Source of the DNA: Cyclobacterium jeungdonense
Lineage (GTDB): Bacteria; Bacteroidota; Bacteroidia; Cytophagales; Cyclobacteriaceae
Assembly (NCBI RefSeq): GCF_010994275.1
Contig: NZ_WMCD01000012.1
Coordinates: 124,001-188,000 of the forward strand
Reading direction: 5' to 3'
Length of the DNA stretch: 64,000 nucleotides
Below the pieces are notes generated by a model. It did not search any database, had not been told where the DNA came from, and saw only the letters and a program-made list of their open reading frames with translations. This document shows positions 53,034 to 62,045 of the stretch, in pieces; the first letter of the stretch is position 1, and each line of letters starts with the position of its first letter. Position numbers and translations under genes: made by a program.

Positions 53034-55445
53034 TTAGAATTTAAAATTATACGTGACAGAAGGTAAAACACTGAACAAATACGTCATAACAGCACCTGGA
53101 CGAGCAGAAGAAGCCTCTTCATTTGGTCCTGGTTCAAAACCGATATCATTGTTGTAGATGGTTGTGAATTCATAAGAGAATGGATTCTTCCGACCATAGA
53201 CATTGTAAACGCTGAAATTCCAGCTTCCCTGCCACCACCTGCCTTTGTCTTTGTTTTTCAGCGTCACCGACAGGTCCAACCGATGGTAATCCGGGAAGCG
53301 GTCGCCGTTTCTTTGTTCACTATACAAAGGGACCCGCTGACTATCCACCTCATAAGACCCTACCGGTAAGGTTACCGCTATTCCCGTGGTGTATATAAAA
53401 GTACCTGAAAATGACAATCGCTCGTTTAATTGATGCGAAACCACCAGGCTTAAATCGTGTGGTCTGTCAAATCGGGGAGGATACGGGAGGCCCTGATTAA
53501 TCCCCTGAATCTTTCGAAACACCCGAGACCAGGTATAACTCAGCCAGCCGGTCGTATTGCCGGAACTTTTTCGTAGCAAAAATTCCATCCCATATGACCA
53601 GCCGTTCCCTGTTAGGATTTCGGTTTCGATATTATCTGTAAACAGCACGTTGGCCCCCTGTTTCAGATCCACTATGTTTCTAAAGTCCCGGTAATACCCC
53701 TCCAGGGAAACCTCCCATTGATCGTCCATCAGGTTCTGAAACAATCCTGCAGAAACCTGATCTCCTCTGATGGGTAAAATATACCTTCCGGCAGGAACCC
53801 ATCGGTCTATGGGCAACCCTGCTGAACTGTTTGAGGCCACCTGAATATACTGGTAATTACGATTAAATCCTGCTTTAAGAGAGGTACCCGATGCGATTCG
53901 GTACCGGGCTGAAAACCGAGGCTCCCAACCCTGGTAAGCCTGCATTCGTTCACCCAGCCGGTATTCCAGGGTATCAATTACCTGCTCGCTTCCCTGAGGA
54001 TCATCGTTGTCGTACAGGTAATTTACCCCATTCCCGATTTGCTGGTAATTTCCCCAGCGCAATCCAGCCTCTAAACTTACCCTATCCGAAACCTCTGTTT
54101 TTCCGGACAGAAAAAGATTGAACTGAAGTCCGGTTCGCGGATGCGAGTCTAAGGGCTCAATACCACTCTCCAGACTTCCCTGCAGGTCTACGGGGGCGAA
54201 ATGGTAAAGCTGCCCATGCATCCCGGCTTTCAATTCCGAATTTTCCTTCGGAATATAGGTCCAGGTAGTTTTCATTCCCGACTCCGCAAAGTGATTGGAC
54301 CAATCAAATCCGTTTTCTTCATCGGAAAAACTAATCAAGTATTGGTAGCGGCTGTAATAAGCAGATACGTCCAGGTAATTACGATCGTTGATCCTGCGAT
54401 CCCAAGTGAAAGAATTGACCCAATTTTTCCATCCCAACCCAAATTGACCTCTCAGACCCAGAAAATCACTTCCATAATAGGAAGACAATGTAAATTTGTT
54501 TTGCTGCCCGTCTCTCCACATAAACTTGCCACTTAAATCGTAAAAGTAGAGTTGATTATCTCGTATGTCTTCGTTGGGAGAAAAGGTCAGAAACAAATCC
54601 GCATACGTTCTTCTGCCGGAGATAATAAAAGAGGAGTTATCAGAAAACAAAGGTCCATCGACGGTCAATCTGGAACTGATACTTCCTATCCCCCCCTCTC
54701 CCTTGATTTTGGATGTATTCCCTTCTTCCAGGGATATGTCTACCAACGAGGAAACCCTTCCTCCAAACTCGGCAGGAATAGTGCCTTTATAAAGGGCAAC
54801 ATCACTAAGGGCATCTGGATTAAACACCGAGAAAAACCCGAAAAAATGAGATGGATTGTAGATAGGAGCACCATCAATCTGAATCAGGTTTTGATCCGCG
54901 GAACCTCCCCTGACAAACAACCCGGTGGATCCTTCTCCTGCAGTGGTCACTCCCGGAAGCAATTGGATCCCGCGCAACAAGTCCACTTCTCCAAATAACG
55001 CCGGGATGCGTTTTAATTCCTGGCCTGAGATAATGTTCTTTCCCATTTCCGTGCTGGCCACATTGTCATCCGATTTCCTTTCAGAAACCACCACTTCCTC
55101 CAGAGTCCATTCTTCCGGGCTTAAATAAAATACCAAGGCCTCTATTTTGTTTTTTTCACTTAGGTCACGAGTAATGGATTGGTAACCCAGGAATCGGATC
55201 AGCAAAGTACCGGAAGTCTCTCGCATGGGTAGGATAAAGTTTCCATTCTCGTCAGTGATGGTGCCTTGTTGCGCCTGCCCCTCCCAGCTCACTGTTGCCC
55301 CGGGCAAAGGTTCCCCGGAAGCCTTATCCACCACCTGACCTCTTACAGGGGTAGTTTGCTGTCCGGAAGCTTGATTAACTAATAGGAGGTAGGTAAAAAA
55401 GAAGAATAAATATACCAAAAAAGATTTTTGTTCGTATGTAAACAT
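53034..55445 (-). CDS. TonB-dependent receptor with carboxypeptidase-like domain
   Basis: The ATG at 55445 is preferred because it directly precedes the signal peptide (VYLFFFFTYLLLVNQASGQ); an upstream in-frame start at 55496 would add 17 residues. The roughly 803-residue protein has a CarboxypepD_reg-like domain (VRGQVVDKASGEPLPGATVS), a plug with LLPGVTTAGEGSTGLFVRGG and ALYKGTIPAEFGGRVSSLVD, and a long barrel ending in YNFKF. The substrate is unknown; the receptor/DUF4249 pairing differs from SusCD pairs, and no SusD gene is present. Confidence 0.92.
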   Translation of the reverse strand: MFTYEQKSFLVYLFFFFTYLLLVNQASGQQTTPVRGQVVDKASGEPLPGATVSWEGQAQQGTITDENGNFILPMRETSGTLLIRFLGYQSITRDLSEKNKIEALVFYLSPEEWTLEEVVVSERKSDDNVASTEMGKNIISGQELKRIPALFGEVDLLRGIQLLPGVTTAGEGSTGLFVRGGSADQNLIQIDGAPIYNPSHFFGFFSVFNPDALSDVALYKGTIPAEFGGRVSSLVDISLEEGNTSKIKGEGGIGSISSRLTVDGPLFSDNSSFIISGRRTYADLFLTFSPNEDIRDNQLYFYDLSGKFMWRDGQQNKFTLSSYYGSDFLGLRGQFGLGWKNWVNSFTWDRRINDRNYLDVSAYYSRYQYLISFSDEENGFDWSNHFAESGMKTTWTYIPKENSELKAGMHGQLYHFAPVDLQGSLESGIEPLDSHPRTGLQFNLFLSGKTEVSDRVSLEAGLRWGNYQQIGNGVNYLYDNDDPQGSEQVIDTLEYRLGERMQAYQGWEPRFSARYRIASGTSLKAGFNRNYQYIQVASNSSAGLPIDRWVPAGRYILPIRGDQVSAGLFQNLMDDQWEVSLEGYYRDFRNIVDLKQGANVLFTDNIETEILTGNGWSYGMEFLLRKSSGNTTGWLSYTWSRVFRKIQGINQGLPYPPRFDRPHDLSLVVSHQLNERLSFSGTFIYTTGIAVTLPVGSYEVDSQRVPLYSEQRNGDRFPDYHRLDLSVTLKNKDKGRWWQGSWNFSVYNVYGRKNPFSYEFTTIYNNDIGFEPGPNEEASSARPGAVMTYLFSVLPSVTYNFKF

Positions 55446-55643
55446 GCGTAGTGCTGGATGTGAGATGTAATCAATGATGCGAAAGAAAGAACCCAATTCT
55501 TACAACTAAAATGATAACGACATCCAAATTAAATGGTTAAGGAAATCCGGCTTTATTTCTGAAGAACCGAGGCAATTTTTCCTCAGGGGTAATAATTCGG
55601 CCACATCCATTACGTTTTAAGTATTAATGATTAATTTCAAGCC

Positions 55644-56609
55644 ATGATTTGGGCCTATCCTGATACCGATTTGATTTTGACGCTGACGGCGGTGTTTGTG
55701 CTGCTCTACGCCGCCTACTTGTACCGTTTTTGGACTATCAATCAAAAAATAGTCGTAAAAAAAAGAAGTCTGGTGTGGAAAATGATTCTTCGTAGCCTGT
55801 ATTTCTGTTTATTCCTGATTGCACTGGCAGGGCCATCAATAGGCAATGCCATGAAAGAAATCAAACAGGAAGGAAAAGACATCTTTCTGGCCATAGATCT
55901 CTCCCGTTCTATGAATGCTGAAGACATACAGCCCAGCAGGCTACAGCGAATAAAATTCGAATTGAAAAACCTGGTGAGAAATTTCAGCTCGGACCGACTG
56001 GGAATTATCATATTTTCATCGGAAGCTTTTATTCAGTGTCCTTTGACCTTTGACCAGAACGTGATTCAGTTGCATCTGGATGGGTTGAACACGGGTCTGG
56101 TACCAAATTCGGGAACCGACATTGAGGCGCCGCTCAATATGGCCTACAACAAATTTTTGTCGGACGAAAGCCAGGAACCCAAGTCAAAAGCTATCATACT
56201 GATAAGCGACGGAGAGGATTTTGGAGAGGAATTGGATGGCACGCTGGAAAAGCTTCGAGAATCGGGAATCAGGGTCTACACTATGGGTGTAGGCACCACT
56301 TCAGGGACTACAATACCCAGAGGCAGTGGGGTGGTCATTGATCAGCAAACCAACCGCCCGGCCATCTCCAGGCTCAGTTCGGACAATCTCCGAAAAATTG
56401 CCAACCAGACAGACGGGGATTATTTTGAATTAAGTGATGACTTGCAGGAAATTCCCCAACTAATAGATGCCATTGCCAATCTGGAAGGAACCGTAATGGC
56501 CAGTCGTACTGTAGAGGCCTCCTCCAACAAGTATTTCTATTTCCTGCTGGCGGGCCTTGTTTTGGCAGTGCTGGATTCCCTCTTACCGGTCAGGACTTTA
56601 TCCTTATAA
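55644..56609 (+). CDS. VWA-domain membrane protein, BatB-like
   Basis: The 321-residue protein has N-terminal membrane helices (residues 7-28 and about 47-68), a von Willebrand A domain with the MIDAS motif AIDLSRSMNAEDIQPSRLQR and the Thr in NSGTDIEAPLNMA, and a C-terminal helix before its end. It matches BatB of Bacteroidota aerotolerance operons (batA-E), thought to act in stress resistance or in assembling membrane proteins. Here no BatA or MoxR gene precedes it; the gene follows the TonB receptor divergently. Two TPR-type genes follow at 3 bp and by overlap. Confidence 0.88.
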   Translation: MIWAYPDTDLILTLTAVFVLLYAAYLYRFWTINQKIVVKKRSLVWKMILRSLYFCLFLIALAGPSIGNAMKEIKQEGKDIFLAIDLSRSMNAEDIQPSRLQRIKFELKNLVRNFSSDRLGIIIFSSEAFIQCPLTFDQNVIQLHLDGLNTGLVPNSGTDIEAPLNMAYNKFLSDESQEPKSKAIILISDGEDFGEELDGTLEKLRESGIRVYTMGVGTTSGTTIPRGSGVVIDQQTNRPAISRLSSDNLRKIANQTDGDYFELSDDLQEIPQLIDAIANLEGTVMASRTVEASSNKYFYFLLAGLVLAVLDSLLPVRTLSL

Positions 56610-56612
56610 AAA

Positions 56613-57284
56613 ATGAGCTATACCATAGTGTACAGGTATTTACTTTGGGTGTTTTTGATAATTCCCGGTGATTGGAAAAAAATTTCCATCACCAACGAAG
56701 CCCTTGCCACTGCTGAAAATTCATTCAAGGATGCCGATTACGAAAATTCGGTGCGAAATCACCTTGCCCTGCTGGAGGACCATGGGTTGGATCATCCAGA
56801 AATCCGATTCAACCTTGCCCTGAGCTACCAAAACAACGGACAAGAAGAAGATGCCAAAAAAACCTACGAACCCCTTATTTCCGTAGAAGACAATACCATT
56901 CCTTCTTTCGCAGCCAATCAGCAAGGCGTTTTGCTCGGCAATGAAAAAAAATACCAGGAAGCCTTATCCTATTTCAAAACGGCCCTGCTTAAGAATCCAG
57001 AAAATGAACAGGCCAGGTACAATTATGAACTTCTGGCACGATGGCTTGAAGGCAACGAAGAAAATCAGGAAAACGAAGAAGATAGAGAGGAGGAAGATCA
57101 AATCCAGCCTTCCAATTATGCCAAAAGAATGAAAGCCCAGGCAGATGAAATGGTCGACAGGTTTCGGTTTGGAGAGGCAAATGAGATTATGAACAGAGCC
57201 CTGGAAATCGATGAAACGGTAGCCCACTACCAAAAATTTATGGATCACTTAAAAGAGATCAATGAAATCAATGAAAATCATTAA
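56613..57284 (+). CDS. TPR-repeat membrane-associated protein, BatC-like
   Basis: The 223-residue protein begins with a hydrophobic segment (residues 6-20) followed by TPR-type helical repeats, for example NSFKDADYENSVRNHLALL and KKYQEALSYFKTALLKNPEN. An acidic stretch at about residues 148-165 is full of Glu/Asn, and a last helical repeat follows. In bat operons TPR proteins follow the VWA genes and may bind them. Its start is three bases after the BatB stop; its own end overlaps the next gene by 23 bp. Confidence 0.75.
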   Translation: MSYTIVYRYLLWVFLIIPGDWKKISITNEALATAENSFKDADYENSVRNHLALLEDHGLDHPEIRFNLALSYQNNGQEEDAKKTYEPLISVEDNTIPSFAANQQGVLLGNEKKYQEALSYFKTALLKNPENEQARYNYELLARWLEGNEENQENEEDREEEDQIQPSNYAKRMKAQADEMVDRFRFGEANEIMNRALEIDETVAHYQKFMDHLKEINEINENH

Positions 57285-57885
57285 CTATTTCCTTTTCGCC
57301 CTACTTTTGATTGGCCCTTTAAGACTACTGGCACAATCCGAAACGGAATATTTCAATCAAGCCGCCAGACAATATGTAAATGAGGATATCCCGGGTACCA
57401 GCCAACTATTGGCTGAGGGCCTTGAAAAATATCCAAACGACCCCAGGCTGAATGCATTGTGGGAAAAACTTCAAAAGGACCAGGAGGAGCAGGAAAAGCA
57501 AGACCAGGAAAATAAGGAGCAACAGGAACAAGACCAGGAAGAATCTCAGGAACAAGAGCAACAAGATCAGCAAAGCGAGGATCAGGAAAGTGGTGAAGGA
57601 GAGGAAGAGACGCAGGAAGACGGTGCGGATGAATCCGATGAAATGGAAGAACAACGGGGAGAACAAACAGAGGAAGAATCCGAGGATCCCGGCAGTTTGG
57701 ACAGTGATCTCAGCGACAGGGAAAAAGCCATGGAAGAATTGCGGCAACGGCTACAAGAAATGAACATTACTCCTGAGCAAGCCACCCAAATTCTGGATGC
57801 GATGAACAGCAATGAACTGCGTTATATCCAGCAAAATAGAAAAAAACCTACCGAACAGCCTAAAAGGGGATTGCCGGACTATTGA
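57262..57885 (+). CDS. Secreted Glu/Gln-rich low-complexity protein of the bat operon
   Basis: The 207-residue product has a signal peptide (FALLLIGPLRLLAQ), one TPR-like repeat (TEYFNQAARQYVNEDIPGTS and the helix after it) and, from about residue 70 to 150, a low-complexity stretch of alternating Gln, Glu and Asp. The C-terminus (KAMEELRQRLQEMNITPEQ) returns to helical sequence and ends in basic residues. Such acidic spacers occur in BatC/BatE-type genes of this phylum. The 23-bp overlap with the upstream gene shows coupling. The exact role is unknown. Confidence 0.75.
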   Translation: MKSMKIINYFLFALLLIGPLRLLAQSETEYFNQAARQYVNEDIPGTSQLLAEGLEKYPNDPRLNALWEKLQKDQEEQEKQDQENKEQQEQDQEESQEQEQQDQQSEDQESGEGEEETQEDGADESDEMEEQRGEQTEEESEDPGSLDSDLSDREKAMEELRQRLQEMNITPEQATQILDAMNSNELRYIQQNRKKPTEQPKRGLPDY

Positions 57886-57957
57886 AGCCTGGTTTTTTAC
57901 CTGACTTTTCTACATTAATTACTTTAAATTCATTGTAGAAACGGTTTCCTTATTACT

Positions 57958-58767
57958 ATGAAATTGAACCCTATATTAATTTTTATCTGTCTGCTATACC
58001 TGCAGGTTTTCTGCATAAATACTTCTGCGTTTGCCCAGGTGGAAACCAATTTTTACGATGATGAAAATACCCGTATCAAAGAACGGTATGAAACCAAAGA
58101 GGGACAAGCCCACGGGTTTTACAGATTTTACGATCCATTCGGAAATTTAACCCAAACGGGACAGTTTAAGGAGGGTAAAAAATCGGGGACGTTCGTTGAA
58201 CTACACCCTGAAACGGGGGATACCCTCAAAATCACTCCCTACGAGGAAGATCAGGTACAGGGAAAAGTGACTTCCTTTTACCCCAGTGGCAAGGTAGCTC
58301 AGCATGCTCAATTCCAGGCGGGAAACTTGCAGGGAACGCTAGAGTCCTTTTACGAATCAGGTGAAATTCAGGGCCGTGTGGCTTTTCAAAATGGAAAGCC
58401 ACACGGAATTCAGGAAACATTCTATCTGGACGGACAACTCCGGGAAGTTAAGCATTTTGACGGAGGAGTCCCGGAAGGTATTCATCGGGAATATGCCGAA
58501 AATGGTCAATTACTTACTGAAAAAAACTTCAGGGAGGGGCAATTGGAGGGTTTGTATACCAGCTACCATCGAAGTGGTCAGAAAGCATCCGAAGTGTCCT
58601 ACAAAAGAGGAATCAAACATGGGGAATTCGTCACGTTTCACGAAAACGGAGCGGTTGCCTCTCGGGGAAATTACCGAAAAGGATTGAGGCATGGCACATT
58701 AACCACTTTTGACGAAACCGGGAAAGTGATAAAGAAAGTTACTTATAAAAGGGGCGTACTACAGTAA
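57958..58767 (+). CDS. MORN-repeat protein of the YwqK family
   Basis: The 269-residue protein has a signal peptide (to about residue 28) and about nine MORN-like repeats of 22-24 residues with the pattern F-x-G-K-x-G-x(4-6)-Y-x-x-x-G, e.g. GQFKEGKKSGTFVELHPETG, YPSGKVAQHAQFQ, YRKGLRHGTLTTF. Some databases call these proteins YwqK antitoxins, but no toxin gene is beside it, and the signal peptide argues for a surface or periplasmic structural role instead. The gene is monocistronic. Confidence 0.85.
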   Translation: MKLNPILIFICLLYLQVFCINTSAFAQVETNFYDDENTRIKERYETKEGQAHGFYRFYDPFGNLTQTGQFKEGKKSGTFVELHPETGDTLKITPYEEDQVQGKVTSFYPSGKVAQHAQFQAGNLQGTLESFYESGEIQGRVAFQNGKPHGIQETFYLDGQLREVKHFDGGVPEGIHREYAENGQLLTEKNFREGQLEGLYTSYHRSGQKASEVSYKRGIKHGEFVTFHENGAVASRGNYRKGLRHGTLTTFDETGKVIKKVTYKRGVLQ

Positions 58768-58885
58768 TTTTTTTTGATGCACCGGAAACTACCAGACTGG
58801 AATCTATTTCTCTACCGCTGATTTTGAAGGAAAATCCGGAAGCTCAAGAATAATTTCTATTTTTGCATGTAAAAATTGATACCAC

Positions 58886-59821
58886 ATGATTCAAGGCATA
58901 AAAAATACTCGGTTCCAATTTCCAGGTCAGGTGGATTTTTACCGGGGAAAAGTAAGGGACGTCTATATTTTTGATAAAACCATCGCTGTGGTGGCTACCG
59001 ACAGGATATCTGCATTCGATGTGGTCTTGCCTGTCCCCATTCCTTTCAAAGGCCAGGTGCTAAACCAAATTGCTTATCATTTTCTGTCCGTTACGGCTTC
59101 AGCTGTACCCAACTGGGTTGATATTTCGCCGGATCCCAATGTTACCCTGGGAAAGCGATGCATTCCTTTCAAAGTGGAAATGGTAATCCGGGGCTACCTG
59201 GCAGGACATGCCTGGAGAGAATACCGGGATGGGAAAAGAACCCTATGCGGGGTATCCCTGCCAGATGGATTGAAAGAAAACGATCCTCTACCCGAACCGA
59301 TCATCACCCCGACCACCAAAGCATCAGAGGGCCACGATGAAGACATTTCCAGAGAAGACATTCTGAAAAAAGGTATTGTCAGCGAAAAAGAGTACGTGCA
59401 ACTAGAGGCCTATACCCATACCCTGTTTAAGTTAGGGAGCGAGATGGCCCGTGAAAAGGGGTTGATTTTAGTAGATACCAAATATGAATTCGGTACCTAC
59501 GAAGGTGAGATCCTTTTGATTGATGAAATCCATACTCCGGACTCTTCCCGGTACTTTTACCTGGAGGGATATAAAGAAAGGCAGGCGCAGGGCAGGGCAC
59601 AAAAGCAGCTTTCCAAAGAATTTGTGCGGCAGTGGCTTATTGAAAACGGTTTTCAGGGAAAGCCTGGTCAAACCATTCCCGAGATGAGTCCTGCAATCGT
59701 GAATTCCATTTCGAATCGGTACATTGAATTATTTGAACACATCACCGGCAAAACCTTTGTCCCTGCAGATAGTTCGGATATGGAAACACGAATCAGAAGT
59801 GCGATTCTGGAACATATTTGA
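58886..59821 (+). CDS. purC: Phosphoribosylaminoimidazole-succinocarboxamide synthase
   Basis: The 311-residue enzyme joins CAIR and aspartate with ATP to SAICAR in purine synthesis. Signatures visible are YRGKVRDVY at the N-terminus, ATDRISAFDVVLP, the VEMVIRGYLAGHAWREY segment, LPEPIITPTTKASEGHDEDI and LVDTKYEFG. The length fits the longer type found in yeast and Bacteroidota rather than the 240-residue form. The gene stands alone, 118 bp after the MORN gene. Confidence 0.96.
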   Translation: MIQGIKNTRFQFPGQVDFYRGKVRDVYIFDKTIAVVATDRISAFDVVLPVPIPFKGQVLNQIAYHFLSVTASAVPNWVDISPDPNVTLGKRCIPFKVEMVIRGYLAGHAWREYRDGKRTLCGVSLPDGLKENDPLPEPIITPTTKASEGHDEDISREDILKKGIVSEKEYVQLEAYTHTLFKLGSEMAREKGLILVDTKYEFGTYEGEILLIDEIHTPDSSRYFYLEGYKERQAQGRAQKQLSKEFVRQWLIENGFQGKPGQTIPEMSPAIVNSISNRYIELFEHITGKTFVPADSSDMETRIRSAILEHI

Positions 59822-59934
59822 ATGAAGGTACCGGATCATTTTGGCACCAACATATTTTAAGCTAATTTTAAACTCGGAAATGCCCCTTAGGGGAAATTTC
59901 AAACTTACGTAATGCGAAGTAAATACACTGAAAA

Positions 59935-60315
59935 ATGAAATACGCTGTAGATAAGAAAGAACAATTTGTACTTTTCACCATAATGGAGGAAAAACTAGAT
60001 TCCACCCTTTCTCCGCAACTGAAATCGGAATTGCTAACGGTACATGCCGAAGGATACAAAAACCTGATATTGGATATGACAAGCATAAAATACGCTGATT
60101 CCAGCGGGCTCAGTGCCCTACTCGTAGGAAACCGGGCTTTTGGTGAAGAAGGCGGTATTTTTATACTTTCATCGCTTCAGGAGCACGTGCTAAAACTGAT
60201 GAAAATTTCCATGCTCGACAAAGTTTTTAAAGTGGTTGAAGACAACGATGCTGCTGCGGAGGCAGTCTTTATTCATGAAATAGAGCAGGGTGCCGAAAAG
60301 GACGAAGAAGAGTAG
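59935..60315 (+). CDS. STAS-domain anti-sigma factor antagonist
   Basis: The 126-residue protein is a single STAS domain: the N-terminal strands KEQFVLFTIMEEKLDS, then the loop LDMTSIKYADSSGLSALLVG with the phosphorylatable Ser, and FILSSLQEHVLKLMKISMLDKVF. The C-terminus is an acidic tail. Such proteins bind an anti-sigma kinase and free a sigma factor, or act in other partner-switch systems. No matching kinase or sigma factor gene is in the window. It is followed 12 bp later by the RNase Z gene, probably one transcript. Confidence 0.9.
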   Translation: MKYAVDKKEQFVLFTIMEEKLDSTLSPQLKSELLTVHAEGYKNLILDMTSIKYADSSGLSALLVGNRAFGEEGGIFILSSLQEHVLKLMKISMLDKVFKVVEDNDAAAEAVFIHEIEQGAEKDEEE

Positions 60316-60327
60316 ATAAGTATCCAT

Positions 60328-61242
60328 TTGGACTTCTCAATCACCATCCTGGGTTCCAACTCAGCTGCTCCGGCCCATGGCAGAAACCAAACTTCCCAAG
60401 TGGTTACCTGGGGAAAACACTCCTTTTTGCTCGATTGTGGCGAATCCACCCAGCATCAGCTCCGGAGATTTAAAGTTAAATACTTTAAAATCAACCACAT
60501 CTTTATTTCCCACCTGCATGGAGATCATTACCTGGGATTGATGGGCCTGTTGGGTACTTACCATCTGAATAACCGGAAAAATCCCCTGCACCTGTACGGG
60601 CCGAAAGGGCTGGACGAAATCATTACGGTGCAATTGAAATATTCCGGCACCCTGCTAAAATTCCCCCTGGTTTTTCACCTGGTTTCGGTCACCGAAAAAA
60701 CCCGACTACTGGATTTGGAAGACCTGGAAATACATGCGTTTCCATTGAAACATCGGATACCTTGCACGGGATTTAGCTTTGAGGAGAAGACAGGCCGGGT
60801 AAAATTACGAAAGGAGCTGATTAGACAACAAAAGCCTGGACTGGAGGCCATCCGAACCCTGTTAAAAGCAAAGGATGTCCGGGATATGACGGGAAAGGTC
60901 ATTTACAAAGCAGCGGATTTCTGCCAGATAAAAGCTCCGCGCAAATATGCCTTTTGCTCCGATACTGCCTTTGACCCAAGTCTTACACGCTTTATTCAGG
61001 GTGTAGATTTATTGTACCATGAAACTACCTTCATGGAGGCAGAAAAGGAAAGGGCAAAGCAAACCCGACACAGTACTACCAAGGAAGCTGCTGAAATTGC
61101 GAATCTGGCAGCGGTAAAAAAACTGTTGTTAGGTCATTACTCTGTAAGGTATAGCGACCTGCAGCCCCTACTTCTGGAAGCGCGGGAGGTCTTTCCCAAT
61201 AGTTTTTTAAGTGAAGAAGGCAGCATTTACCCCATTCCCTAA
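60328..61242 (+). CDS. rnz: Ribonuclease Z (tRNA 3' endonuclease)
   Basis: The 304-residue metallo-beta-lactamase-fold nuclease trims tRNA 3' trailers. The zinc motif IFISHLHGDHYLGLMGLLG gives His-x-His-x-Asp-His, the Asp in AFCSDTAFDP and the late RHSTTKEAAEIA His complete the site, and the long arm (residues 150-210) fits the short bacterial RNase Z. The start is a TTG at 60328 twelve bases after the STAS gene. The length of 304-310 is normal. Confidence 0.95.
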   Translation: MDFSITILGSNSAAPAHGRNQTSQVVTWGKHSFLLDCGESTQHQLRRFKVKYFKINHIFISHLHGDHYLGLMGLLGTYHLNNRKNPLHLYGPKGLDEIITVQLKYSGTLLKFPLVFHLVSVTEKTRLLDLEDLEIHAFPLKHRIPCTGFSFEEKTGRVKLRKELIRQQKPGLEAIRTLLKAKDVRDMTGKVIYKAADFCQIKAPRKYAFCSDTAFDPSLTRFIQGVDLLYHETTFMEAEKERAKQTRHSTTKEAAEIANLAAVKKLLLGHYSVRYSDLQPLLLEAREVFPNSFLSEEGSIYPIP

Positions 61243-61244
61243 AC

Positions 61245-62045
61245 ATGGACCATCAGGATAAGGTTAATCAGTCAAAAAAGACCAATTTGTTCGTCATTCT
61301 GGGCGGCATTTTTCTTACCAATGCCATTCTGGCGGAAATTATTGGTGTAAAAATTTTTTCGGGAGAACAAACCCTGGGACTTAATCCCGCTGGCTGGACT
61401 TTTTTTGGAACCTATGTATTGGATTTCAACCTCACTGCAGGAGCTGTAATCTGGCCCGTCGTTTTCTTAACCACGGATATTATCAATGAATATTTTGGCA
61501 AAAAGGGGGTTCGAAAAATCAGCTTTATTACTGCCGGTCTGATCGTATACGTATTTATCATCATCAGCCTGGTAACCCAGCTCCCCCCAGCAAGCTTCTG
61601 GCTGGAAGTAAATGCAACCGATGCATCGGGTGCTCCATTTAACATCGACTATGCCTTCAATACCATTTTCCGACAGGGTCTGGGCATTATCATCGGCTCC
61701 CTAATCGCTTTTTTGCTGGGACAGTTGCTGGATGTGTTCGTGTTCCAGAAACTAAGAAAAATCACCGGCTCCAAAATGATCTGGCTCCGGGCCACCGGCT
61801 CTACATTGGTTTCGCAGTTTATCGATTCCTTTGTAGTATTAGGCATTGCTTTTTACGTTTTTGGCAACTGGTCGCTGCAGCAGATCATTGCCGTGGGCAT
61901 CATCAATTACATTTATAAATTTTCGGTAGCCATCCTGCTCACTCCCCTCCTGTACCTCGGACATGCCCTGATCGACCGTTACCTCGGCAAATCCCTGGCG
62001 CAAAAGATGGCCACAGAAGCTTCCCGGGACACTTCTTTTATATAG
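61245..62045 (+). CDS. Queuosine precursor transporter, VUT/YhhQ family
   Basis: The 266-residue protein has about six membrane helices. Typical VUT/YhhQ stretches are FVILGGIFLTNAILAEIIGV, FLTTDIINEYFGKKGVRK and GSTLVSQFIDSFVVLGIAF with the Gln and Asp of the substrate pocket. Members import queuine or preQ0/preQ1 for tRNA modification. The gene begins two bases after RNase Z, which suggests a tRNA-maturation transcript. Its 3' end overlaps the convergent BASS transporter by eight bases. Confidence 0.92.
   Translation: MDHQDKVNQSKKTNLFVILGGIFLTNAILAEIIGVKIFSGEQTLGLNPAGWTFFGTYVLDFNLTAGAVIWPVVFLTTDIINEYFGKKGVRKISFITAGLIVYVFIIISLVTQLPPASFWLEVNATDASGAPFNIDYAFNTIFRQGLGIIIGSLIAFLLGQLLDVFVFQKLRKITGSKMIWLRATGSTLVSQFIDSFVVLGIAFYVFGNWSLQQIIAVGIINYIYKFSVAILLTPLLYLGHALIDRYLGKSLAQKMATEASRDTSFI

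Noticed and set aside
57452..57763. Basic (Lys/Arg-rich) and hydrophobic frames overlapping the acidic bat-operon protein
   Set aside because: They arise from the low-complexity GA-rich coding sequence read in other frames or on the other strand.
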